A stretch of DNA of 64,000 nt, from contig NZ_KE386906.1 of the NCBI RefSeq assembly GCF_000429465.1, positions 186,001-250,000 of the forward strand. The letters run 5' to 3'. The notes below the pieces were generated by a model. The model was not told the origin of the DNA, ran no database searches, and saw only the letters and a list, made by a program, of their open reading frames with translations. The stretch's first letter is position 1; each line of letters opens with the position of its first letter. Origin of the DNA: Algoriphagus vanfongensis DSM 17529 (GTDB lineage: Bacteria; Bacteroidota; Bacteroidia; Cytophagales; Cyclobacteriaceae). Shown piece by piece: positions 27,651 to 36,094 of the stretch. The position numbers and the translations under genes are program-made.

Positions 27651-27682
27651 TTTGAATAAAGACATTATAAAAACTATTTTTG
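27651..27682 (+). promoter_or_regulatory. Bacteroidota-type promoter of the PDH E2 gene
   Basis: TTTG at 27651-27654 and TATTTTTG (exact TAnnTTTG) at 27675-27682 are separated by 20 bases, matching the Bacteroidota sigma-A consensus. It lies 33 bases before the ATG at 27716. Confidence 0.8.
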
Positions 27683-27715
27683 GACACTTTAAAACGAACT
27701 AGCGCGCAATAACCT

Positions 27716-29356
27716 ATGGCCGAAGTAATAAGAATGCCAAAAATGAGCGACACCATGGAAGAAGGGGTGATCGCTGCATGGTTGAAAAAAGTTGGAGATT
27801 CTGTGAAGCCCGGAGATATCCTGGCCGAAGTAGAAACTGACAAAGCCACCATGGAGCTGGAGTCCTACGAAGAAGGTGTCCTCTTACATATCGGAGTAAA
27901 AGAAAAAGATGCTGTTCCAGTGAATGGAATCATCGCAGTCATCGGAGAGAAAGGGGAAGACTTCAAGCATCTCCTCAGTGAAGATGGTGGAGCTTCTGAG
28001 TCCAAATCGGAAGAAGCACCGAAAGCTGAAGAGAAAAAAGAAGAAGCACCGAAAGCTGCTAAATCTGAAAAAATTGACACCTCCAATATCAATGCAACGG
28101 TGATCACCATGCCTAAGATGTCTGATACCATGCAGGAAGGTACGATTGCTGCTTGGTTGAAGAAAGTAGGGGATGATATCAAATCAGGTGAAATCATTGC
28201 AGAAGTTGAAACTGATAAGGCGACCATGGAATTGGAGTCTTACGAAGATGGTACTTTGCTTTATATCGGAGTGGAAGCTGGTGATAGTGTTCCTGTAGAC
28301 GGAGTCATTGCTGTCATTGGTGAAAAGGGAGCTGATTTTGAGACTTTGCTGAAAGCTCAAGAACAGTCGTCTTCTGCAGAACCAGAAGCTGCAGCACCTG
28401 CTCCGGCTGAAAAACCTGCTGAAACAAAAGCTCCAGAAGCTCCAAAAGCTGCTCCTGCTGCTAGCACTTCTGCTCCAGTTCTTGCAGATGGTGAAAGAGT
28501 GAAAGCTTCTCCGCTTGCCAAAAAGATTGCTGAAGAAAAAGGAATTGACATTCGCCAAGTGGCCGGCTCCGGTGACAATGGTAGAATCGTCAAAAGAGAT
28601 ATCGAGAACTTTGTACCTGCTGCTGCACCAACTGCATCTGCGGCTGGAGGAGCTGTCATGCCGATGGTAGGACAGGAAAGCTTCAAAGAGGAGAAAGTTT
28701 CTCAAATGAGAAAAGTCATTGCGAAGAGATTGGCAGAAAGCAAATTCTCTGCTCCTCACTTCTATTTGACTATGGAGATCAACATGGACAAAGCGATCGA
28801 AGCTCGTAAGAGCATGAATGAGATCGCTCCAGTGAAGATTTCCTTCAACGATATGGTGATCAAAGCCGCTGCAGCTGCTTTGCGTCAGCATCCAAAAGTA
28901 AACTCCAGCTGGTTGGGCGATAAGATCAGATACAATGATCATATCCATATCGGTATGGCGGTAGCTGTAGAGGAAGGACTATTAGTACCTGTGATTCGTT
29001 TCGCAGACAGCAAGTCACTCTCTCAAATTTCCAACGAAGCAAAAACTTTGGGTGGAAAAGCCAAAACGAAAGAACTTCAGCCGAAAGATTGGGAAGGAAA
29101 CACCTTTACCATCTCTAACTTGGGTATGTTCGGAATCGATGAATTCACTGCCATCATCAACCCACCTGATGCTTGTATCCTAGCTGTAGGCGGGATCAAG
29201 GAGACTGTGATCGTCAAGGATGGCCAGATGAAAGTCGGAAATGTCATGAAGGTGACGCTTTCCTGTGATCACCGAGTGGTGGATGGAGCTGTAGGCTCCG
29301 CATTCCTATTGACACTGAAAGGGCTACTGGAAGATCCAGTCAGAATCCTGATCTAA
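27716..29356 (+). CDS. Pyruvate dehydrogenase E2, dihydrolipoamide acetyltransferase
   Basis: The acyltransferase core of a 2-oxoacid dehydrogenase complex, most likely pyruvate dehydrogenase. Two lipoyl domains (about 1-80 and 125-205) each carry the lipoylated lysine in VETDKATMELESY. Ala/Pro/Glu-rich linkers join them, followed by a subunit-binding domain (about 258-295, ASPLAKKIAEEKGIDIRQVA) and the catalytic domain (about 320-546) with His519 and Asp523 in DHRVVDGA. Length 546. Neither E1 nor E3 is adjacent, which is common in Cytophagales. A clear promoter precedes it and a terminator follows. Confidence 0.94.
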   Translation: MAEVIRMPKMSDTMEEGVIAAWLKKVGDSVKPGDILAEVETDKATMELESYEEGVLLHIGVKEKDAVPVNGIIAVIGEKGEDFKHLLSEDGGASESKSEEAPKAEEKKEEAPKAAKSEKIDTSNINATVITMPKMSDTMQEGTIAAWLKKVGDDIKSGEIIAEVETDKATMELESYEDGTLLYIGVEAGDSVPVDGVIAVIGEKGADFETLLKAQEQSSSAEPEAAAPAPAEKPAETKAPEAPKAAPAASTSAPVLADGERVKASPLAKKIAEEKGIDIRQVAGSGDNGRIVKRDIENFVPAAAPTASAAGGAVMPMVGQESFKEEKVSQMRKVIAKRLAESKFSAPHFYLTMEINMDKAIEARKSMNEIAPVKISFNDMVIKAAAAALRQHPKVNSSWLGDKIRYNDHIHIGMAVAVEEGLLVPVIRFADSKSLSQISNEAKTLGGKAKTKELQPKDWEGNTFTISNLGMFGIDEFTAIINPPDACILAVGGIKETVIVKDGQMKVGNVMKVTLSCDHRVVDGAVGSAFLLTLKGLLEDPVRILI

Positions 29357-29365
29357 TAAACTGCC

Positions 29366-29393
29366 AAAAAGTCCTGTTTCGACAGGACTTTTT
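29366..29393 (+). terminator. Terminator after PDH E2 gene
   Basis: A 12-base perfect stem (AAAAAGTCCTGT / complement) with a TTCG tetraloop, ending in TTTTT. The TTCG loop makes it very stable. Confidence 0.95.
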
Positions 29394-29457
29394 GCTTTAG
29401 AACGGTTATTGGTAGCATGATATGACACGATAACCAATTAGTATAAATTTTTGCCAC

Positions 29458-30000
29458 ATGGAGAAAATAAAATCAACCACGGTCGTAGCGATCAAGCACA
29501 ATGGCGAAACTGTCATCGGTGCTGATGGGCAGGCGACTTTGGGAAATACAGTAGCCAAAAGCAGCGTTAAAAAAATCAGAGTTTTACAAGGAGGTAAAAT
29601 CGTCACAGGTTTCGCTGGCTCCACGGCCGATGCGTTTACCCTTTTGGAGAAGTTTGAAGAGAAATTGGGGGCCTTTGGAAATAACATGAAAAGAGCCGCT
29701 GTAGAGCTTGCCAAAGAATGGAGAACGGACCGAATGCTGAGCAAGCTGGAGGCGATGATGATTGTAGCAGATCAGGATGATATTTTGATCATTTCTGGAA
29801 CAGGCGATGTGATCGAGCCAGATTTGGAGATCGCAACTATCGGATCGGGAAGTATGTACGCCCAGTCCGCGGCAAGAGCCATGAAGAAATTTGCGCCGAA
29901 TCTCAGTGCGGAGGAAATGGTACGGGAGAGTCTGCATATAGCAGCCGATGTCTGTATCTACACCAATCATAATTTGGTAGTCGAAAAAGTCACAAATTGA
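29458..30000 (+). CDS. hslV: ATP-dependent protease peptidase subunit HslV
   Basis: The proteolytic dodecamer of the HslUV protease. The N-terminal threonine nucleophile aligns with Thr7 (after MEKIKS), so a six-residue propeptide must be removed, unlike E. coli where only Met is lost. The core TTVVAIKHNGETVIGADGQA and GAFGNNMKRAAVELAKEWR are typical. Length 180. No hslU gene is next to it in this window, so the ATPase subunit is encoded elsewhere. A terminator follows 16 bases after the stop. Confidence 0.95.
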   Translation: MEKIKSTTVVAIKHNGETVIGADGQATLGNTVAKSSVKKIRVLQGGKIVTGFAGSTADAFTLLEKFEEKLGAFGNNMKRAAVELAKEWRTDRMLSKLEAMMIVADQDDILIISGTGDVIEPDLEIATIGSGSMYAQSAARAMKKFAPNLSAEEMVRESLHIAADVCIYTNHNLVVEKVTN

Positions 30001-30016
30001 TATGACTCAATAAATT

Positions 30017-30046
30017 AACCGGGAGTATAAAATCCCGGTTTTTTTT
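30017..30046 (+). terminator. Terminator after hslV
   Basis: Arms AACCGGGA (30017-30024) and TCCCGGTT (30033-30040), 8-base loop, followed by a T run. Confidence 0.92.
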
Positions 30047-30109
30047 GTGCCTTTTTCGAAAACCTCAAGGTACTTTTTGATGTTTATGAACTGAATCAAA
30101 GCCTTGAAA

Positions 30110-30775
30110 ATGAAAACTCAAACTGCTAAAAAGACTACCCAAAAGGATCCACGAGAGAAAATCATTGAAAGCTATATCTCCCATGTTTTGGAACATGGAT
30201 CCGAGCCCAAATCGATTTTTAAATTCACACAGGAATTAAAAATGAAAGAAGGAGACTTTTACTCCTACTTCACATCTATGGAGGGTATCAAAGCCGCAAT
30301 CTGGTCGCAGATTCTCGATGAGACATTGAGCCAGCTGAAGGCGCAGGAAGTGTATCCTTCTTATTCTTCAAGGGAAAAGTTTTTGGGCTTTTTGTTCACT
30401 TGGATAGAAGTGTTGAAAAATCACAGGTCTTTCCTATTGGCATTGTACCAAAAGCAAAGTAGCCGATTGGGGATGCTTCCTGCTGAGTTGAAAACCTTCA
30501 GAAAGGATTTTTTGGAGTTTTCCACGGAGATCCTCAAAGAGGGAGAAGAGTCTCAGGAGATTTCCAAGCGTCCGATTTTATCAGACCGGTATGGAGAGGC
30601 GCTTTGGGTGCAGGTTTTGTTTGTGCTCAAGTACTGGATGGAGGATCAATCACCAAGATTTGAAAAGACAGATGCAGCAATCGAAAAATCGGTCAATCTG
30701 GCCTTTGATCTGATGGGACAAAGTGCCTTGGATCGTTTTCTGGACTTTGCGAAGTTTTTATACCAAAACAAGTAA
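30110..30775 (+). CDS. TetR-family regulator paired with an ABC1/UbiB kinase
   Basis: A TetR-like protein: the N-terminal HTH region (about 15-65, with IIESYISHVLEHGSEPKSIF then DFYSYFTSMEGIKAAIW) is followed by a helical ligand/dimer domain. The open frame begins with a TTG at 30104; the ATG at 30110 is preferred and gives 221 residues. The gene is three bases upstream of an ABC1-kinase gene, a pair that recurs in Bacteroidota. The HTH is somewhat degenerate (no strong Gly-turn), so DNA binding is likely but not certain. Confidence 0.82.
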   Translation: MKTQTAKKTTQKDPREKIIESYISHVLEHGSEPKSIFKFTQELKMKEGDFYSYFTSMEGIKAAIWSQILDETLSQLKAQEVYPSYSSREKFLGFLFTWIEVLKNHRSFLLALYQKQSSRLGMLPAELKTFRKDFLEFSTEILKEGEESQEISKRPILSDRYGEALWVQVLFVLKYWMEDQSPRFEKTDAAIEKSVNLAFDLMGQSALDRFLDFAKFLYQNK

Positions 30776-30778
30776 ATC

Positions 30779-32098
30779 ATGGCTGAGAAATTAAAAGAAC
30801 AGGAATCCATTCCGGTTTCCAAAGTTCAGCGTGCTGCCAAATTTATCTCTACAGGTGCTAAAGTAGGAGGGAATTACGTCAAGCATTACGCCAAAAAAAT
30901 AGTGGATCCCAAGTTGGAAAAGGAAGCTTTGCATGAATCCAACGCCAGAGATATTTATAGCTCTCTGAGTGAGCTGAAAGGCTCTGCTTTGAAGGTGGCG
31001 CAGATGATGTCAATGGACAAAAATCTGCTTCCTAGAGCCTATCAGGATCAATTTACCATGGCGCAGTATTCAGCTCCTCCTTTGTCTTACCCACTGGTGG
31101 TAAAGACTTTTCAACAAAACCTGAAGAAAACTCCCGATCAGATCTTTGATTCATTTACACGATCTGCGGTGAATGCTGCATCCATTGGCCAAGTTCATCA
31201 GGCGACCAAAGGAGATAAGCTTTTCGCAGTCAAAATCCAGTATCCAGGAGTGGCCAATTCAGTTAGTTCTGATCTGAAATTGGTAAGACCTTTTGCTTTG
31301 AGACTTCTCAATATGAATGAACGGGAGCTGGATCATTACATGGCTGAAGTGGAGGAAAGACTATTGGAGGAAACAGATTATATCTTGGAAGTGGAGCGCT
31401 CTCGGGAGATCTCAAATGCATGTGCTCATATTCCCAATTTAAATTTTCCGACCTATTATGATGAATTGAGTGGGGATCGGATCATTACGATGGATTGGAT
31501 TCAGGGAAAACACATCAAAGAATGGCTGGAAACCAATCCTGCTCAAGAGGAGAAAAATAAAATTGGTCAAGCCCTTTGGGACTTCTATGATCATCAAGTG
31601 CATCATCTGCTCCAGGTGCATGCAGATCCGCATCCCGGAAATTTCATCGTTCAGGATGATGGGAATCTAGGGATTATTGATTTTGGCTGTGTCAAAATCA
31701 TCCCGGAGGACTTCTACAAGGGCTATTTTGCGCTGATCAAAAAAGATATGCTGCTCAATGAAGATGAGCTTAATCAAGTATTCTATGATTTGGAGTTTAT
31801 TTCTGACAAGGACAGTCCGGCCGAAAAGGAGTTTTACAAAGCTGCTTTCCGAGAGATGATTTCTTTGCTGGGGAAACCCTTCCATTCAGATCGCTTTGAC
31901 TTTGCAGACAACCGTTTTTTTGATCAGATTTTTGAGTTGGGAGATCGGATTTCCAATGATAAAATGTTCAAAAAATCCAGACAGGCGAGAGGTTCCCGAC
32001 ATGGCCTGTATATCAATCGAACCTATTTTGGGCTTTACAATTTATTGAACCAGCTGGAAGCGGAAATAGATACGACAAAGCCGAAATGGCTTCAATAG
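30779..32098 (+). CDS. ABC1/UbiB/AarF-family atypical kinase
   Basis: A member of the UbiB/ADCK atypical kinase family, which supports quinone or lipid metabolism and may be membrane-associated, although no membrane segment is obvious here. Motifs: LKVAQMMS in place of the KxGQ helix, the Ala-rich VNAASIGQVH nucleotide loop, AVKIQYPG (Lys), HADPHPGNF (catalytic loop) and IIDFGCVKI (DFG). Length 439. The KxGQ motif is altered to KVAQ, a visible deviation. It is cotranscribed with the TetR-like gene and ends at a terminator. Confidence 0.9.
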   Translation: MAEKLKEQESIPVSKVQRAAKFISTGAKVGGNYVKHYAKKIVDPKLEKEALHESNARDIYSSLSELKGSALKVAQMMSMDKNLLPRAYQDQFTMAQYSAPPLSYPLVVKTFQQNLKKTPDQIFDSFTRSAVNAASIGQVHQATKGDKLFAVKIQYPGVANSVSSDLKLVRPFALRLLNMNERELDHYMAEVEERLLEETDYILEVERSREISNACAHIPNLNFPTYYDELSGDRIITMDWIQGKHIKEWLETNPAQEEKNKIGQALWDFYDHQVHHLLQVHADPHPGNFIVQDDGNLGIIDFGCVKIIPEDFYKGYFALIKKDMLLNEDELNQVFYDLEFISDKDSPAEKEFYKAAFREMISLLGKPFHSDRFDFADNRFFDQIFELGDRISNDKMFKKSRQARGSRHGLYINRTYFGLYNLLNQLEAEIDTTKPKWLQ

Positions 32099-32100
32099 TA

Positions 32101-32124
32101 AAAGCGCCAATCGGCGCTTTTTTT
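32101..32124. terminator. Terminator between ABC1 kinase and GNAT genes
   Basis: Perfect arms AAAGCGCC / GGCGCTTT with an AATC loop and a T run on the right. It directly follows the kinase stop; the convergent GNAT gene stops at 32123. Confidence 0.93.
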
Positions 32125-32680
32125 ATCTCCAATTTTTCTTCAAAACCGGCCATTCATGTGCCAAAACACTGTAATAAATACTGTCTCTTCTCCTGCCGGT
32201 ACACAACAATGTATGACTTCTCAGGATTCCTTCCTCGGTAATTCCCATTTTTAGAAGAGCTTTTCTTGCAGCTTGGTTGAGGACGTCGGTTTTGATCTCA
32301 ACTCGTTTTACGTGCAGTGTTTCAAAGGCATATTCCATCATCAGGTATTTCATTTGCGCATTGATTCCTTTTCCCTGAAATGATTTTCCTAGCCAAGTCC
32401 AGCCGATTTCTATTCGCTCGTCTCTGGGAGAATAGTTGCCAAAGGCAGAAGAGCCTAGTAGCTGTTGGCTTGCTTTGTCGACGACAGCCAACTGATCTCT
32501 TTCCCCTGCAAAAGCCGGCTTCGCCCATTTTTCCAGTTCGGATCTATCACTCAGATCAAAGGTGAAATACTCCCAAAGAGTGTTGTCCTGTGTGATCTGA
32601 AACAACTGATCAATGTCCGCTCTGCCGATAGGGCGGAGAAGGATCTGTTCATTTTGTAAGAGAATGGGATCGGTCAGCAT
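32123..32680 (-). CDS. GNAT N-acetyltransferase (RimJ/RimL type)
   Basis: An acetyl-CoA-dependent acetyltransferase of the RimJ/L branch. The start ILLQNEQILLRPIGRADIDQ, the cofactor-binding stretch EIGWTWLGKSFQGKGINAQM (about 96-115) and VKRVEIKTDVLNQAARKAL are characteristic. Length 185. The substrate (a protein N-terminus or small molecule) cannot be told from sequence. It is monocistronic and divergent from an exported unknown protein. Confidence 0.9.
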   Translation of the reverse strand: MLTDPILLQNEQILLRPIGRADIDQLFQITQDNTLWEYFTFDLSDRSELEKWAKPAFAGERDQLAVVDKASQQLLGSSAFGNYSPRDERIEIGWTWLGKSFQGKGINAQMKYLMMEYAFETLHVKRVEIKTDVLNQAARKALLKMGITEEGILRSHTLLCTGRRRDSIYYSVLAHEWPVLKKNWR

Positions 32681-32799
32681 AGAGGGAGAGAGGTTTTATG
32701 GGCCTGATGCCAGTGTTTAATTCTTATAAAGCTAGGCTTTTTTTCAGGAGAATCTACTTGTAATTCCCGATAGGCAAAGTTCATTTTATTAGAAAAATT

Positions 32800-32899
32800 A
32801 TAAGGTTTTTCGACTTGCCTTATCAAAAATGTATTTTCTTCCTGACTTTATTAAAAATAAGTTTTGATACGAAAAATGAATGAAAAAGAAATTTCATTC
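32800..32899. promoter_or_regulatory. Two inverted repeats in the AT-rich divergent spacer
   Basis: The 292-base gap 32681-32972 is very AT-rich. It holds ATAAGG-N12-CCTTAT (32800-32823) and a perfect 8-base repeat GAATGAAA-N6-TTTCATTC (32878-32899), both upstream of the exported-protein gene at 32973. They may be operators or leader hairpins. No gene is visible in the gap. Confidence 0.35.
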
Positions 32900-32972
32900 T
32901 AAAAAATTGCTTTATAACAGAATATATTTTTAAATTATAGTGAAGCACAATTAACCCTAAACCCACTGTATT

Positions 32973-33764
32973 ATGAAAAAAATGCTTTTTTTATTGATTG
33001 GAGGGTTGCTATGGTTCTCCACCCTGAGCGCCCAGCAGACTCAGTATTTGGTGTTCGAATTTATCAAGGTTGAAAACGATCAAATCTTTGATTACATCGA
33101 ATTTAAAGACTTAATGGAAAAGGTTTATCGCCAGGCAAAAAACGATGGACAGATCAATGGTTGGGACTTTTGGGCCCTACAATCAGGAGGTACTCACAGT
33201 GATTTTCAGTATATCATGATCACCTACTTCAATGATCCTGTGAAGATGATGAATGGTCTGGACGATGCCAAAATGATGGAATATACCAAAATTGCCTATC
33301 CCCATCTGAATGATGTCCAAGTAGGAAAACTCTTTCAGGAATCCTTGGCGATGAGAGATATGCCCATGCGACTCTACATGAAAGAAGTGGTCGCCACAAG
33401 TGATAATTTTCAGATGAGGCCTGGAGTTTTGGCATCATTCGATCTGATGAAAGCAAACGAAGGCAATTTTGAAAAATACGAGCAAGCTGAAATGGAGGTG
33501 TTTAAGCCCATTCACCAAAATCGTATTGAAAAAGGACTGATGGGACATTGGAGTCTGCTGCGAACTGCGTTGCCATTAGGTTCACAGGCTCAATCCACCC
33601 ATTTGACCATAAATATGTACAAAGATTACATGCAGTTTTTCAATGGACAGGCCTATGAAGACCTTGAGCAGACAGACGCAGAGCGCGAAGCTGTGAATGA
33701 AGGTCTCAATTCCAGAGATCAAAAATGGGTCTATCTGGCCACCTTAGAAAATGTAGTGAGATAA
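32973..33764 (+). CDS. Exported protein of unknown function
   Basis: A 263-residue protein with a clear signal peptide (1-20, ending LSAQQ). The remainder seems to be two related halves with alternating strand/helix patterns (YLVFEFIKVENDQ then YIMITYFNDP; PGVLASFDLMKA then THLTINMYKDY), which resembles tandem dimeric alpha/beta-barrel (ferredoxin-like) folds; this is inference. I do not recognise the family. It is monocistronic, with an AT-rich promoter region upstream and a terminator 23 bases downstream. Confidence 0.8.
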   Translation: MKKMLFLLIGGLLWFSTLSAQQTQYLVFEFIKVENDQIFDYIEFKDLMEKVYRQAKNDGQINGWDFWALQSGGTHSDFQYIMITYFNDPVKMMNGLDDAKMMEYTKIAYPHLNDVQVGKLFQESLAMRDMPMRLYMKEVVATSDNFQMRPGVLASFDLMKANEGNFEKYEQAEMEVFKPIHQNRIEKGLMGHWSLLRTALPLGSQAQSTHLTINMYKDYMQFFNGQAYEDLEQTDAEREAVNEGLNSRDQKWVYLATLENVVR

Positions 33765-33787
33765 GTTGTTCCGGTTTGTATCATGAG

Positions 33788-33817
33788 AAAGAGGCTAAGA
33801 GACATAGCCTCTTTTTT
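33788..33817. terminator. Terminator between exported protein and MFS genes
   Basis: Arms AAAGAGGCTA (33788-33797) and complement (33805-33814), 7-base loop, T run to 33817. It touches the stop of the convergent MFS gene (33816). Confidence 0.92.
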
Positions 33818-34991
33818 AGTTTCTGAATTTTTGAAATAGAAGAATCCCCAGCAATGGTCCACCGAGCAATAGCGCAAGAACTTGGGTGATAGGGATCCAT
33901 TGCAGGAGCCACTGACTAAGATAGATCGAAAATATAGTCAAGGAAAAACCCAGACAATTCACCAGAGTCAAGGCAGTTCCTTTGTACTCAGCAGGAGTTG
34001 CTTGGGCAACCAACGTCGAAAATTGAGGAGAGTCCGCCGTGACTAGCATTCCCCAAATCAGTAAAAAGAAAATCCAGCCCCAACTTGGGTCTGAAGGAAT
34101 GAACAGGAGCAAAAGACAGCATGCCCCAGAACCAATCAGTGAAAATTTGGCAACTTTGGCAGAGCCGATTCTTGCTGCTAGAAAACCTCCCAAAGCGCAA
34201 GATGCAGCACCAGCACCAATGATAGCAAAGGATATGAGTCCATTGGAAGAAGAGATGCTTGGTTTTAGCGTAAAATAGCTGACGAGAGCCGGCAGAAATG
34301 CCCAGAAGGTATACAACTCCCACATGTGGCCAAAATAGCCAGACGCAGCGCTTTTGAGAGAACGAATCTTAGAGAGTTGTGGTAATACTTTCCAATCGAA
34401 CTTTGGGTTGGCTCTGCGATAAGGACCATCGGGTACCCAAAGCCCCACAAGTACCCCTCCTATAGTAGCCAAAAAGGAAGTGATCCAGAAAATGATCTGC
34501 CATGACAGTTGCCAATCCAGTGCTCGGATCAGATGAGGAAATGCCGTCCCCAGTACAAGTGCTCCTACAAGCAATCCCAAGGCTGCTCCAAGCCCTTTTT
34601 GAAAATAGTCAGCGGCGATCTTCATCCCAACAGGGTAGATCCCGGCGAGAAAAAATCCAACTAAAAAGCGGCAAAGCAATACAGCTTCCAATTGAATCGG
34701 AATGAAAGTCACTAGACAGTTGAATATAGCGGCTGCTATTGCACTGAGGAGAAATACTCGATTGGGAGGAAATCGATCTGGAATAGAAAGTAGAGCAAAC
34801 ACTAAAGTGCCAAGAATAAAACCGAGCTGGACAGAGCTGGTAATAGCAGCTGTTAGCTCGGGCTGTCCCAAAAGTTTGCTCATTTCCGGAATGGCTGCAT
34901 TTCCTGCAAACCAAAGAGAAGTGCCCAGAAACTGAGCGATCACGATCAGAATCAGAGCACTTCTTGGACTTCTCTGAATGCTCTTAGGCAC
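33816..34991 (-). CDS. MFS transporter
   Basis: A major-facilitator carrier with about 12 membrane segments in 391 residues. The first helix is LILIVIAQFLGTSLWFAGNA; the loop 2-3 motif is degenerate (SIPDRFPPNRVF). A GTG at 34991 is the only workable start and overlaps the end of the aldo/keto reductase gene by 8 bases, so the two are cotranscribed. The substrate is unknown. Confidence 0.87.
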   Translation of the reverse strand: MPKSIQRSPRSALILIVIAQFLGTSLWFAGNAAIPEMSKLLGQPELTAAITSSVQLGFILGTLVFALLSIPDRFPPNRVFLLSAIAAAIFNCLVTFIPIQLEAVLLCRFLVGFFLAGIYPVGMKIAADYFQKGLGAALGLLVGALVLGTAFPHLIRALDWQLSWQIIFWITSFLATIGGVLVGLWVPDGPYRRANPKFDWKVLPQLSKIRSLKSAASGYFGHMWELYTFWAFLPALVSYFTLKPSISSSNGLISFAIIGAGAASCALGGFLAARIGSAKVAKFSLIGSGACCLLLLFIPSDPSWGWIFFLLIWGMLVTADSPQFSTLVAQATPAEYKGTALTLVNCLGFSLTIFSIYLSQWLLQWIPITQVLALLLGGPLLGILLFQKFRN

Positions 34992-36003
34992 CTAGGATTG
35001 TTTTGATTTTGCTGATTTCTTCGGAAGAAAACTGGCTATTTTCAGTTGCTTTTACATTATCGTCCAGTTGCTCAGGCTTGGATACTCCTACCAAAACTGA
35101 GGTGATTCGGTCATCTTTCAAAAGCCATGCAATAGCCATCTGAGCTAATGTCTGCCCTCTTTCTTTGGCGACTTCATTGAGTTGGCGGATCATTTCCAGT
35201 TTTTCTCCACCTATTTGATCTGGCTTGAGGTAGCGACCATCTTTAGCAGCCCGCGAATCCTCAGGGATTCCTTTTAGGTATTTGTCTGTAAGCATACCTT
35301 GCTCAAGCGGTGAAAATGCGATACTTCCCACTCCTTTGTCACCCAAGACATCGAGCAGACCATTTTCTACCCAGCGATCCAGCATGCTGTAGCGTGGCTG
35401 ATGGATGAGAAGAGGTGTCCCCATTTCTTTCAAAATCTGATAAGCCCGAGCAGTATCCTCAGCACTATATTGTGAAATGCCTACATAAAGCGCTTTTCCC
35501 TGTCTTACTAGTAGGTCTAGCGTGGCCATGGTTTCTTCCAAAGGAGTCTCAGGGTCAGGTCTATGATGATAGAAAATATCTACATAGTCCAGTCCCATTC
35601 GCTTGAGACTCTGGTCGCAGCTGGCTACCAAATATTTTTTGGAGCCCCAGTTGCCATAGGGGCCAGGCCACATGTCCCATCCAGCTTTGGAAGATATGAT
35701 CAACTCGTCTCTGTAGGGTAAAAAGTCCTTTTTGAGAATTCTTCCAAAGTTTTCTTCAGCTGAGCCAAATGGAGGTCCGTAATTATTGGCGAGATCAAAA
35801 TGGGAGATTCCCAAATCAAAAGCTCTCCTCAATATGGATCTGCCCAAGGTGAAATCGGCGTTGTGTCCGAAATTGTGCCATAAACCCAGGCTGATTTCCG
35901 GAAGTAGCAAGCCACTCTTTCCGCATCGTCTATACTTCATCTGCTCGTAGCGATCAGCTGAAGGTTGATAATAAGGCAGAGGATTGTGATCGTTGATTTT
36001 CAT
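34984..36003 (-). CDS. Aldo/keto reductase (YghZ/Gpr-like)
   Basis: An NADPH-dependent TIM-barrel oxidoreductase. Catalytic Tyr (FDLANNYGPPFGSAEENFG), Lys (IISSKAGWDMWPGPYGNWGS) and His (VDIFYHHRPDP) are present. The GPYGNWGSKKYL stretch is characteristic of the YghZ/L-glyceraldehyde 3-phosphate reductase subgroup (AKR14). Length 339 fits. It overlaps the downstream MFS gene by 8 bases, suggesting joint handling of one metabolite. Confidence 0.92.
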   Translation of the reverse strand: MKINDHNPLPYYQPSADRYEQMKYRRCGKSGLLLPEISLGLWHNFGHNADFTLGRSILRRAFDLGISHFDLANNYGPPFGSAEENFGRILKKDFLPYRDELIISSKAGWDMWPGPYGNWGSKKYLVASCDQSLKRMGLDYVDIFYHHRPDPETPLEETMATLDLLVRQGKALYVGISQYSAEDTARAYQILKEMGTPLLIHQPRYSMLDRWVENGLLDVLGDKGVGSIAFSPLEQGMLTDKYLKGIPEDSRAAKDGRYLKPDQIGGEKLEMIRQLNEVAKERGQTLAQMAIAWLLKDDRITSVLVGVSKPEQLDDNVKATENSQFSSEEISKIKTILGA

Positions 36004-36094
36004 AAAGGTCTTTTAGGTTTTATACCGAGCCAAAATAAGGCTATAAATAAGGAATTCAAATAAAGAATACGTGGGGTGACTGGCCTCTTTAGTC

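Noticed and set aside
28184..28948. 254-codon open frame antisense to the PDH E2 gene
   Set aside because: Ser/Phe-rich shadow caused by the lysine- and glutamate-rich sense strand; the E2 domains on the plus strand are certain.
29404..29435. GGTTAT/ATAACC inverted repeat upstream of hslV
   Set aside because: Six-base arms 20 bases apart in AT-rich sequence are expected by chance; no CIRCE or known heat-shock operator match.
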